Shown in pieces: positions 16,026 through 23,437 of a stretch of DNA of 62,093 nt. The notes beneath the pieces were generated by a model, which was not told where the DNA came from, ran no database searches, and worked only from the letters and a program-made list of their open reading frames with translations. The stretch covers positions 1 through 62,093 of the forward strand of contig CAZOSB010000012.1 of assembly GCA_964582545.1 (NCBI GenBank), given 5' to 3'. Origin of the DNA: JAVVUJ01 sp964582545. GTDB taxonomy: Bacteria; Bacillota; Clostridia; Peptostreptococcales; Anaerovoracaceae. Numbering within the stretch: the first letter of the stretch is position 1; each line of letters opens with the position of its first letter. Made by a program: the position numbers and the translations under genes.

Positions 16026-17693
16026 ATGCAATCGATTCATCCCATCATACTAGAGATATTAAAAGCCAGGGGTGTACAGTCAGAAGCTGATATACAGGAG
16101 TTTTTATCACCAAAACCGAAACTTACCTATGATCCATTCCTTCTTCTCAACATGGAAGAGGGCGTGGATTTCATATTATCCACCATTCGGCAGAACAAAC
16201 GAATCTGTGTCTATGGAGATTACGATGCCGACGGAGTTACCGCTACCAGCTTGATGTTGGAGCTTTTAGGAAATCTTACGGATAACCTTACATACCATAT
16301 TCCCTCTAGATTTGACGAAGGATATGGTTTAAATACAGAGGCATTGGACACAATTAAAAAGGATGGTGTATCACTGGTCATCACTGTGGATTGTGGTAGC
16401 GTATCCTATGAAGAAGTGGAATATGCAAAAGGCATAGGTTTAGACGTCATAGTCACAGATCATCACAATATTAACCATAAGCCCGCTGACTGTATTCTCA
16501 TTAACCCCAAACAGGAAAATTGCCAGTATCCTTATAAAAATCTATCGGGATGTGGCGTAGCGTTTAAGGTCGCTCAAGCCATTCAAAGAAGGACGGATTT
16601 GGATAAGTCTATCATCCATAATCTTTTAGACCTTGTGGCAATTGCCACCGTAGGAGATGTGGTACCCTTATTGGATGAAAACAGAACCATGATAAAATAT
16701 GGATTGGAGGTCATCAAAAGTGGCAGGAGAAAAGGCTTAGCTGCACTGATGGAGGCCGTATCCTTAGATAAGAACAGAATAAAGTCAGAAAACCTGGCAT
16801 ATATAATAGTTCCGCACTTAAATGCGGCAGGTAGGATGTTACGTGCAGGAATTGGAGTGGAGCTGTTGACCGGCAAGGATCATAAGGATATAGAGCGGTG
16901 TGTCAATCAACTCATTGAATGCAATAAGGAACGAAAAAGGATACAGGAAGAAATTTTAGAGAAATGTCTAAAAATCGTTGAAGAAAAATACCAAAAGGAT
17001 CTATTTTTGGTTATCGATGCGGGGGAAGCTCATGAAGGAATAACCGGTATCGTAGCCGGAAAGATCAAAGAGCTCTACGGAAAACCCACCTTGATTTTAA
17101 CGGATATAACAGGTACTCCCGGCGAAAAAAGCGGACTTATAAAAGGAACCGGCAGGAGCATTGAAACGGTAAATTTATATGATGCTTTGTTTCAATTCCA
17201 TAACCTGTTTGAAAAATTCGGAGGGCATAGCGGAGCTTGCGGGTTATCCATGAAGGCGGAGAACCTAAAGGATCTGACAAACGGCTTGGAAGATTATATG
17301 AAAGAACAATTATCCTTAAACAGAGATTTGCTTACGGTGCCGGAAACTTCAGATGGTGTCCTCACTCTGGAAGATGTTTCTCTGGACTTTATGACGATCT
17401 TGGAAACATTGGAACCTTTTGGACATGAAAATACAAAACCCAAGTTTCACTTTTCTTCGTCAGTGCTAAAAAGTTACTCCTTTATGGGGGATTCAGGAAA
17501 ACATGTTAGATTCGTACTATCTGATGGTAAGGGGCAATCTTTGCCTTGTGTTTTGTTTAACAAGGCAAAGGAATATGATCCTGCAAGGCTACAAGGGAAA
17601 GCAATCAGCGTGTTGGGTTATCCAGAGCTGAACGTCTGGAACGGGAAATCCAATTTGCAAATAAATGTAGAGAAAATTAAAGAGGTTATTTGA
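16026..17693 (+). CDS. recJ: single-stranded-DNA exonuclease RecJ
   Basis: 5'-3' exonuclease for recombination and mismatch repair. The 555-residue protein is near the short (E. coli-like) length and lacks the long C-terminal extension of Bacillus RecJ. DHH-phosphoesterase motifs: GDYDADG (64-70), DCGS near 122-125, DHH at 145-147, and a DHHA1 glycine motif FGGHSGACG around residue 398-406 that binds single strands. An OB-like segment follows. The ctpA start lies one base after its stop. Its place between a murein hydrolase and a protease probably reflects co-transcription only. Confidence 0.94.
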   Translation: MQSIHPIILEILKARGVQSEADIQEFLSPKPKLTYDPFLLLNMEEGVDFILSTIRQNKRICVYGDYDADGVTATSLMLELLGNLTDNLTYHIPSRFDEGYGLNTEALDTIKKDGVSLVITVDCGSVSYEEVEYAKGIGLDVIVTDHHNINHKPADCILINPKQENCQYPYKNLSGCGVAFKVAQAIQRRTDLDKSIIHNLLDLVAIATVGDVVPLLDENRTMIKYGLEVIKSGRRKGLAALMEAVSLDKNRIKSENLAYIIVPHLNAAGRMLRAGIGVELLTGKDHKDIERCVNQLIECNKERKRIQEEILEKCLKIVEEKYQKDLFLVIDAGEAHEGITGIVAGKIKELYGKPTLILTDITGTPGEKSGLIKGTGRSIETVNLYDALFQFHNLFEKFGGHSGACGLSMKAENLKDLTNGLEDYMKEQLSLNRDLLTVPETSDGVLTLEDVSLDFMTILETLEPFGHENTKPKFHFSSSVLKSYSFMGDSGKHVRFVLSDGKGQSLPCVLFNKAKEYDPARLQGKAISVLGYPELNVWNGKSNLQINVEKIKEVI

Positions 17694-17694
17694 T

Positions 17695-18891
17695 ATGTTG
17701 ATGTTGAAAAAAAGAAATTTTTTATTTTTGATAATCGTAGCAACCTTAGTGGGAGCATTGATTTCAGGGAGTGCTGTTTATTTTTCCATGGATGCTGTTA
17801 AGGATAATAGCGTGGTGGTTTCTAAGAAAGAATATGAAAACATGAAGGCCTTTAGCTCTAAATACGGTAAGTTAGAGGCACTTTGGCAATATGTCAGCAA
17901 TAAATATTATATTCCTGTAGAGAATCAATCTTTAGAGGAAGGTGTCTATAAAGGTTTGCTCAGGGGGCTGGGGGATCCCTATTCCTCCTACTTGACGGCT
18001 AAGGAATACGATCAAATGATGATCAATACTACCGGTGAATACGAGGGTATCGGTATAACCATTGCAGGGGGAGAAGACGGTTACGTGACGGTGGTAGCAC
18101 CTATGGATGGAAGCCCTGCTTATGATGCTGGTATAAAGTCAGGAGATAAGATTGTCATGATCGATGGTAAAACTTTTGACAACGCCAATCTCAACGATGC
18201 GGCTGAAGCTTTGCGCGGACCCTCAGGCACTACGGTAAAAGTCTCCATAGCTAGAGAAGGAAAACCTTTAAACTTCTCCGTCATAAGGTCAAAGATTATC
18301 TTGGAAACCGTAACGTCTAAAGTACTTGCGAACAATATGGGATATATTAGAATTTCTGCTTTCGAAGAAAATACTTCCAAAGATTTTGAAAAAGAATTGC
18401 GTGACCTTGAATTAAAGCAAGTAAAAGGTTTGGTCATCGATTTGAGGGATAATGGAGGAGGTTTGGTACAGGTAGGTGCGGAAATCGCAGATATGCTACT
18501 GCCATCGGGTTTGATTACTTATACGGAGGATCGGGAGGGTAGCCGACATGATTTTAAATCCGACGCTTCAGCCACCAAGCTGCCATATGTGGTGCTGATT
18601 AACGGGGGAACTGCCAGCACCTCGGAGATCGTTGCTGCTGCCATTAAAGATCATGAATCCGGAACTCTGGTGGGAACTACTACTTTTGGTAAGGGAATCA
18701 TTCAGACTTTGGAACAGTTGGAGAATGGAGATGCCATTAAGCTTACTGTGATGCAGTATTTTTCACCGAAAGGGAACATCATTCACGAAAAAGGAATTGA
18801 ACCGAATTTAGTGGTGGAAGACATTGAAGAGAACGAAAATCCGGAAAAGGATATACAGTTGGAAAAGGCTTTAGAACTATTGAAGCAATAA
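17695..18891 (+). CDS. ctpA: carboxy-terminal processing protease CtpA (S41)
   Basis: Exported PDZ-dependent serine protease, 398 residues. There is an N-terminal signal anchor (about 8-30), a PDZ domain (about 115-195) with EYEGIGITI and the GIKSGDKI loop, and an S41 catalytic domain. The catalytic Ser lies in GGTASTSEI (Ser308 by motif order) and the Lys in TFGKG (Lys333), the Ser-Lys dyad of the family. A putative peptidoglycan-binding C-terminal domain found in some CtpB proteins is absent. The gene begins one base after recJ and ends the operon. In several bacteria S41 proteases degrade M23 hydrolases, so its place downstream of the FtsEX hydrolase is suggestive. Confidence 0.93.
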   Translation: MLMLKKRNFLFLIIVATLVGALISGSAVYFSMDAVKDNSVVVSKKEYENMKAFSSKYGKLEALWQYVSNKYYIPVENQSLEEGVYKGLLRGLGDPYSSYLTAKEYDQMMINTTGEYEGIGITIAGGEDGYVTVVAPMDGSPAYDAGIKSGDKIVMIDGKTFDNANLNDAAEALRGPSGTTVKVSIAREGKPLNFSVIRSKIILETVTSKVLANNMGYIRISAFEENTSKDFEKELRDLELKQVKGLVIDLRDNGGGLVQVGAEIADMLLPSGLITYTEDREGSRHDFKSDASATKLPYVVLINGGTASTSEIVAAAIKDHESGTLVGTTTFGKGIIQTLEQLENGDAIKLTVMQYFSPKGNIIHEKGIEPNLVVEDIEENENPEKDIQLEKALELLKQ

Positions 18892-18964
18892 TCATTCAAT
18901 ATAGTAAAAAGGCAGTTCATAAAAAAGTGATAAAAATTAGCAAATAAAAATTTATAAATAATAC

Positions 18965-18993
18965 TTGCAATTTCATATAGTATTTAGTACAAT
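18965..18993 (+). promoter_or_regulatory. promoter of the lysine operon
   Basis: TTGCAA at 18965-18970 and TACAAT at 18988-18993 with a 17-base spacer. Transcription from about 19000 places the riboswitch directly at the 5' end of the RNA. Confidence 0.8.
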
Positions 18994-19005
18994 AAACACA
19001 TTATT

Positions 19006-19162
19006 GTTGATAGAGGCGCGAAGTAAAAGAAAACTCAGGGAGCCGGCAGGTCGAGATCTGAGTTGGAGGTATCCTTCGCCGAACCTTGCAATCAGGCGTG
19101 AGAGCGAGGTGGGCTTATGGTAAATAGCCATAAGACTGTCTACGTAAGTAGGCGTGCTATCC
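19006..19162 (+). ncRNA. lysine riboswitch aptamer (L box)
   Basis: The aptamer begins with the L-box signature GATAGAGGCGCGAAG at 19009-19023 and closes with CTATC at 19157-19161, which pairs with GATAG (helix P1). Between them are the conserved TCGCCGAA, the GGGCTTATGG / CCATAAG arm and ACTGTC at 19135-19140, followed by a small CTAC-GTAA-GTAG hairpin. These elements occur in the same order as in the B. subtilis lysC leader. Lysine binding should favour the terminator that follows. The downstream genes lysC, dapA, dapB and dapH are lysine biosynthesis genes, as expected. Confidence 0.95.
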
Positions 19163-19203
19163 TTAATGGCTGAAGTTTAAAGCTGATAAGCTATGAATTT
19201 ATA

Positions 19204-19237
19204 AGAGTCAGTAGGAGTGCCTACGGCTCTTTTTTTC
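19204..19237 (+). terminator. riboswitch-controlled terminator
   Basis: AGAG (19204-19207) and GTAGG pair with CCTAC and CTCT (ending at 19230), followed by a run of T from 19230. The 3' arm GCCTAC can instead pair with GTAGGC in the 3' part of the aptamer near 19148-19153, giving an antiterminator. About 170 bases separate it from lysC. Those bases hold no gene and no further structure that I recognise. Confidence 0.88.
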
Positions 19238-19410
19238 TATTTTAGAACAAAGCTCAAGCTAAAGCTAATGTTGAAAATAGTATTTATCTGAGATTAAAAC
19301 GATGTTTTTAACTCCAGACTAGTATAAGAGCCGGTATAAGCCGTCATACAATAAATCAGTTTAGGCTGTTTCCGGAAGGAAGTTGTCGGAAGAAAAGGAG
19401 AAGATATCAC

Positions 19411-20616
19411 ATGAATGTAGTACAAAAATATGGGGGAACATGCGTCGATACCATAGAGAAAATTCAGGCTATTGCACAGCATATCGCATCCATAAAGAAA
19501 GCAGAAGACGGAATGGTTATTGTAGCCAGCGCCATGGGTCAAACTACCAATGAACTGATTGCTCTGGCAAAACAAATGGGTGAAAAGGTTCCTAAAAGAG
19601 AATTGGATGCATTGCTTTCCACGGGAGAGCAAAAGACCGTAGCTCTTTTAGCCATCGCATTGGAAAACTTAGGGGTTCCGGCAGTTTCCATGACAGGATT
19701 TCAATCGGGATTCATCACTACTGACCATCATACAAAGGCTCGAATTAAAGAGATCAATACAGAGCGAACGGAAGAATTTATCAAAGATGGTAAGGTTGTT
19801 GTATTGGCAGGATTTCAAGGCATCAGCGAAAGCGGAGACATTACCACTTTGGGCAGAGGGGGATCGGATACTACTGCCGTTGCCATCGCCGCTCAGTTGG
19901 GATGGCCCTGTGAAATTTTCACAGATGTGGATGCGCTTTACACAACAGATCCCAAAATTTATCCTAAGGCAAAAAAAATCAGCACCATTACTTATGAGGA
20001 AATGATGGAGCTTTCCTCCATGGGCGCAGGGATTTTAGAAACCAGAAGTGTAGAACTGGCAAAGAAATATAACGTGGATTTATTTATAGGCAGAGCCTTG
20101 GAAACCGATAAAAGAAAGGGAACGAAAGTCATGAATGAAAATATTTTAGTAGAAGATATGCCTGTAACAGGGATTACCATTTCAGATGATTGCACCATTT
20201 ACTCCATGAGAGATATGAAAAACGACGGAGTCGCCATCGCAAATTTATTTGAGTTACTGGCAACCCTCAATATCAATGTGGATATGATTTCAAAGCAGAC
20301 ATACGGGGAGAACAAGTGCACGGTTACCTTCAGCTGTACCGATGTACAGGCGAAAGATTTGGATGAGGCCATTGAATCAAACGACCTTTTGCGTGCCATC
20401 AAAATAGATAAACAAACCAGTCTTTCCATTCTGTCGCTGGTGGGAGTGGGTATGGCCACGTGCTCCGGAGTCGCAAGCAAAGTCTTTTCCATTTTGGCCA
20501 AGGAAGAAATCCCTTATTACCAAATTACCACTTCAGAAATTACCATCTCTGTTACGGTGGATCAGGAGAGGAAGATTAAAGCCGTAATCGCTTTATGTGA
20601 GGCCTTCGGTCTGTAA
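19411..20616 (+). CDS. lysC: aspartate kinase
   Basis: Phosphorylates aspartate, the first step toward lysine, threonine and methionine. The 401-residue protein has the amino-acid kinase domain (about 1-230) starting MNVVQKYGGTC, with catalytic Lys6, GRGGSD near residues 149-154 and FTDVDALYTTDP. Two ACT domains follow (about 260-400), which bind the feedback amino acid. The family motif is normally K-F/Y-GGTS; here Cys11 replaces the Ser. An internal methionine near residue 249 may act as an alternative start for a beta subunit, as in Bacillus, but no clear ribosome site was found there. It is the first gene after the lysine riboswitch. AAAGGAG lies at 19396-19402. Confidence 0.95.
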   Translation: MNVVQKYGGTCVDTIEKIQAIAQHIASIKKAEDGMVIVASAMGQTTNELIALAKQMGEKVPKRELDALLSTGEQKTVALLAIALENLGVPAVSMTGFQSGFITTDHHTKARIKEINTERTEEFIKDGKVVVLAGFQGISESGDITTLGRGGSDTTAVAIAAQLGWPCEIFTDVDALYTTDPKIYPKAKKISTITYEEMMELSSMGAGILETRSVELAKKYNVDLFIGRALETDKRKGTKVMNENILVEDMPVTGITISDDCTIYSMRDMKNDGVAIANLFELLATLNINVDMISKQTYGENKCTVTFSCTDVQAKDLDEAIESNDLLRAIKIDKQTSLSILSLVGVGMATCSGVASKVFSILAKEEIPYYQITTSEITISVTVDQERKIKAVIALCEAFGL

Positions 20617-20675
20617 GGCAAGGAATTTGCAGCATTGTTGATGGAGATTCAACCGTGAAAGAAAGGATGATTTGT

Positions 20676-21551
20676 ATGATTAAAGGATCCATGGTGGCTC
20701 TTATCACGCCTTTTTCTGAGGATGGAAGCGTGAACTATTCCAAGCTGGAAGAGCTAATTCAGTGGCATATAGAGGAAAAGACAGATGGAATTTTAGTATT
20801 GGGAACAACGGCGGAAACACCGGCATTGACCGTTACTGAAAAAGATAAAATAGCAGAGGTTTCTATCGCAACAGCGAGAGGAAGAGTTCCTGTAATCGTA
20901 GGAAGTGGCTCAAACAACAGTTTGGTTGCTAAGGAACAGAGTTTAAAATATCAAAAGATGGGAGCAGATGCACTTTTGGTCATTACTCCTTATTACAACA
21001 AAACCAATAAAGCAGGCATGATACATCATTTTAATGAGGTTGCAGATGCGGTGGATATTCCTATTTACGTATATAATGTGCCAGGAAGGACCGGATGTTC
21101 CATCAGCTACGAAGCATTGGAGGTACTCAGCCAACATAAGAATATCGTGGGGATCAAAGAGGCTAGCGGAGATATTTCTTTTGTGGCAAAAATATCAAGG
21201 TTAATCAATGACAACTTCAACGTGTATTCAGGCAATGACGACATGATTGTTCCTCTGATGTCCCTGGGAGGAGCAGGAGTGATTTCCGTTTTGGCCAACA
21301 TATTACCCAGAGAAACTCATGATCTGGCCATGGCCTACATAGATGGAGATTTAGAGAAAGCAAAAAAAATGCAGTTGCATTACCTTGAGTTTATCAATGC
21401 CTTATTTATTGAAACTAACCCCATTCCAATCAAAGAAGCCATGAATTTGGCGGGAATGGATGTGGGGCAATACAGGCTTCCTCTCTGTGAAATGGAGGAT
21501 AGTACAAGACAATACTTAAAGGAAACCATGGTAAGGATTGGAATGTTATAA
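20676..21551 (+). CDS. dapA: 4-hydroxy-tetrahydrodipicolinate synthase
   Basis: Condenses aspartate semialdehyde with pyruvate. The 291-residue TIM barrel has the Schiff-base Lys161 in GIKEASGD, Tyr133 in VYNVPGRTG and the threonine pair in GTTAETP (residues 43-49); the usual motif is GTTGE, so Ala46 is a mild variant. Tyr107 completes the proton relay. The ATG at 20676 is used because GAAAGGA lies at 20661-20667; the frame is open to a GTG at 20655. It is the second gene of the riboswitch operon. aspartate-semialdehyde dehydrogenase (asd) is not in the window. Confidence 0.95.
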   Translation: MIKGSMVALITPFSEDGSVNYSKLEELIQWHIEEKTDGILVLGTTAETPALTVTEKDKIAEVSIATARGRVPVIVGSGSNNSLVAKEQSLKYQKMGADALLVITPYYNKTNKAGMIHHFNEVADAVDIPIYVYNVPGRTGCSISYEALEVLSQHKNIVGIKEASGDISFVAKISRLINDNFNVYSGNDDMIVPLMSLGGAGVISVLANILPRETHDLAMAYIDGDLEKAKKMQLHYLEFINALFIETNPIPIKEAMNLAGMDVGQYRLPLCEMEDSTRQYLKETMVRIGML

Positions 21552-21809
21552 AACCTAGAATATTAGTTGGGATTTGATTGCTATCAACAATAAATAAAGA
21601 TTCTAAATGAATCTCAATGTATATTAAATGAGTTTCTGAGATTTTCCAGCATACTTAGGTAATAGTAAGTGAGTATTGAAAATATAATATAGAAGTAGAA
21701 AAGAGTTAAGTTAATATGGATTTTAAACGAAATCAATAAATTATTAAGAATGGTAAGCAAGGCATAAAGAAACTTAAAAACTGATTGGGTCTTGCGCAAA
21801 GAGGGGACT
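21552..21809 (+). other. 258-base gap inside the lysine operon
   Basis: An A+T-rich gap between dapA and dapB with no credible reading frame. Two weak inverted repeats are visible: AATCTCA (about 21611-21617) with TGAGATT (about 21638-21644), and ACTTA with TAAGT around 21653-21670. Neither is followed by a T run. The gap may hold an internal promoter or a processing site, but none could be called. Confidence 0.3.
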
Positions 21810-22571
21810 ATGAATAAAAATATCAATGTAGCGGTTGTGGGTTATGGAAAAATGGGAAAACTGTTAGGGAAAACCATAGAGGATACGGACGGACTAACCT
21901 TTATGGGGGCCATAGGACCGGAGGAAGGAGCCTATGCAAGTCTGGAAATAATTCAGGAAGAGTTGCAAGGAAAAAAATTTGACAAAATAGAAGTAGTTGT
22001 AGATTTTAGCCACCCGGATAATCTGCAAAAGGTAGGAAAATACGCTGAAGAAAATCAAATTCCACTCATCATCGCCACCACGGGATTTTCTCAGGAACAG
22101 GTTGATTATATCGAAGTTATATCTAAGAAAATTCCTGTAGTATACACCGCTAACTTTTCATTAGGAATCACCATCATGAACAAAGTTCTAAAGGAGATAG
22201 CTCCTGTTTTAAAGGAAAGCTTCGATATGGAGGTGATCGAAAAGCACCACAACCAAAAGATAGACTCCCCCAGTGGCACGGCAAAGATGCTTTTAAAGGC
22301 AATAAACAGCCAAGGTGAATTTGCAGAAATTCACGGTCGGGAAGGCAGCAGTAAACGCCAAAGGGAAATTGGAGTTCATGCCATAAGGGGAGGAACCATA
22401 GCTGGTGAGCATACGGTCATCTTTGCCGGTGAGGATGAAATTTTAGAGCTCACTCATAAGGCGGAATCCAGAAAAATATTTGCCCTCGGTGCGGTTAAGG
22501 CGGTAAAATATATTGTAGAGAAGCCTGCGGGTCTGTATACTATGGATGACGTACTATTTAACGAAAAGTAA
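21810..22571 (+). CDS. dapB: 4-hydroxy-tetrahydrodipicolinate reductase
   Basis: Reduces the DapA product with NAD(P)H. The 253-residue protein has the nucleotide loop VGYGKMGKLLG near residues 8-18 and the catalytic block EKHHNQKIDSPSGTA, with the active His and Lys. The ATG at 21810 follows GAGGGG at 21801-21806; an in-frame TTG at 21792 is less likely. The N-terminal glycine loop has GxGxMG as in Clostridia DapB. The dapH start lies 11 bases after its stop, so the pair is tightly linked. Confidence 0.94.
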   Translation: MNKNINVAVVGYGKMGKLLGKTIEDTDGLTFMGAIGPEEGAYASLEIIQEELQGKKFDKIEVVVDFSHPDNLQKVGKYAEENQIPLIIATTGFSQEQVDYIEVISKKIPVVYTANFSLGITIMNKVLKEIAPVLKESFDMEVIEKHHNQKIDSPSGTAKMLLKAINSQGEFAEIHGREGSSKRQREIGVHAIRGGTIAGEHTVIFAGEDEILELTHKAESRKIFALGAVKAVKYIVEKPAGLYTMDDVLFNEK

Positions 22572-22581
22572 GGAGATATAC

Positions 22582-23286
22582 ATGGAAGCAAGAGAAATAA
22601 TTAAGTTTATACAGGAATCAAAGAAAAAAACACCGGTAAAGGTTTATTTAAAAGAAAAAAATCTGGATCAGCCGCCTATAATTTTTGAGAATTGTCAATG
22701 CTTTGGTATTGGAGATCGCATCATCTTTGGGGACTGGGAAGAAATCAAAGATAAATTGGAGTCGGAAAAAGATAAAATCGATTGCTTCGTCGTAGAAAAC
22801 GATTGCAGAAATTCTGCTATACCCTTACTGGACAGCAAAAATATCAACGCAAGAATAGAACCGGGTGCCATCATTCGTGAGCAGGTGGAAATCGGTGACA
22901 GGGCAGTAATTATGATGGGTGCAGTCATCAATATTGGATCTGTGGTGGGCGAAGGTACCATGATCGATATGAATGCCGTATTAGGCGGTCGAGCTATAGT
23001 CGGTAAAAATTGCCATATTGGAGCAGGTACGGTGATAGCAGGGGTCATTGAACCTCCCAGTGCACTTCCTGTGGTCATAGAGGATGATGTGGTCATAGGC
23101 GCCAATGCGGTGGTTCTGGAAGGATGTCGGGTAGGGAAAGGAGCCATCGTCGCTGCAGGTGCCGTTGTGATTGAGGATGTGCCTTCCAACGCTGTAGTTG
23201 GAGGAATCCCCGCAAAGGTGATCAAGCAGAAGGATGACAAGGCCATTGAAAAGACAGAATTGGTAGAGGCTTTGCGGCAGATTTAA
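22582..23286 (+). CDS. dapH: tetrahydrodipicolinate N-acetyltransferase
   Basis: Acetylates tetrahydrodipicolinate, committing the cell to the N-acetyl branch of diaminopimelate and lysine synthesis. The 234-residue protein has an alpha-helical N-terminal domain (about 1-85) and a left-handed beta-helix of hexapeptide repeats (about 90-215) with IEPGAIIREQVEIGD, AVLGGRAIVG and GANAVVLEGCRVG. Length and domain order match Bacillus DapH. The ATG at 22582 follows AGGAG at 22571-22575; the frame is open further upstream. The acetyl-aminotransferase and deacetylase needed to finish the branch are not next to it. Confidence 0.94.
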   Translation: MEAREIIKFIQESKKKTPVKVYLKEKNLDQPPIIFENCQCFGIGDRIIFGDWEEIKDKLESEKDKIDCFVVENDCRNSAIPLLDSKNINARIEPGAIIREQVEIGDRAVIMMGAVINIGSVVGEGTMIDMNAVLGGRAIVGKNCHIGAGTVIAGVIEPPSALPVVIEDDVVIGANAVVLEGCRVGKGAIVAAGAVVIEDVPSNAVVGGIPAKVIKQKDDKAIEKTELVEALRQI

Positions 23287-23306
23287 AAGTTGATTTCAAA
23301 GTTGTA

Positions 23307-23335
23307 TTGTTTTCGCTAAAATTTCTTGCTATAAT
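23307..23335 (+). promoter_or_regulatory. promoter of the class III PLP enzyme gene
   Basis: TTGTTT at 23307-23312 and a consensus TATAAT at 23330-23335, spacer 17 bases. It separates the next gene from the lysine operon, so that gene need not be under lysine control. Confidence 0.75.
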
Positions 23336-23353
23336 AGAATAAATTTACTGAGA

Positions 23354-23388
23354 AGATTCCCATTCCTTTTAAAAGTGAATGGGAATCT
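23354..23388 (+). promoter_or_regulatory. leader hairpin before the PLP enzyme gene
   Basis: AGATTCCCATTC (23354-23365) pairs perfectly with GAATGGGAATCT (23377-23388). The loop is itself self-complementary (CTTTT / AAAAG), so the repeat is almost continuous. Only three T follow, so termination would be weak. It lies about 15 nt into the predicted transcript and 50 bases before the start codon. It could be an attenuator, an RNA stabiliser or a weak terminator for readthrough from dapH. Confidence 0.6.
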
Positions 23389-23437
23389 TTGCCGGAAGCT
23401 TTTGTAGGTTTATATAAAAAAGAAAGGATGGAAGCGT

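Noticed and set aside
22695..23246. Open frame of 183 codons on the minus strand opposite dapH
   Set aside because: Low-complexity Ser/Thr/Pro/Ala translation caused by the hexapeptide-repeat codons of dapH; no start signals.
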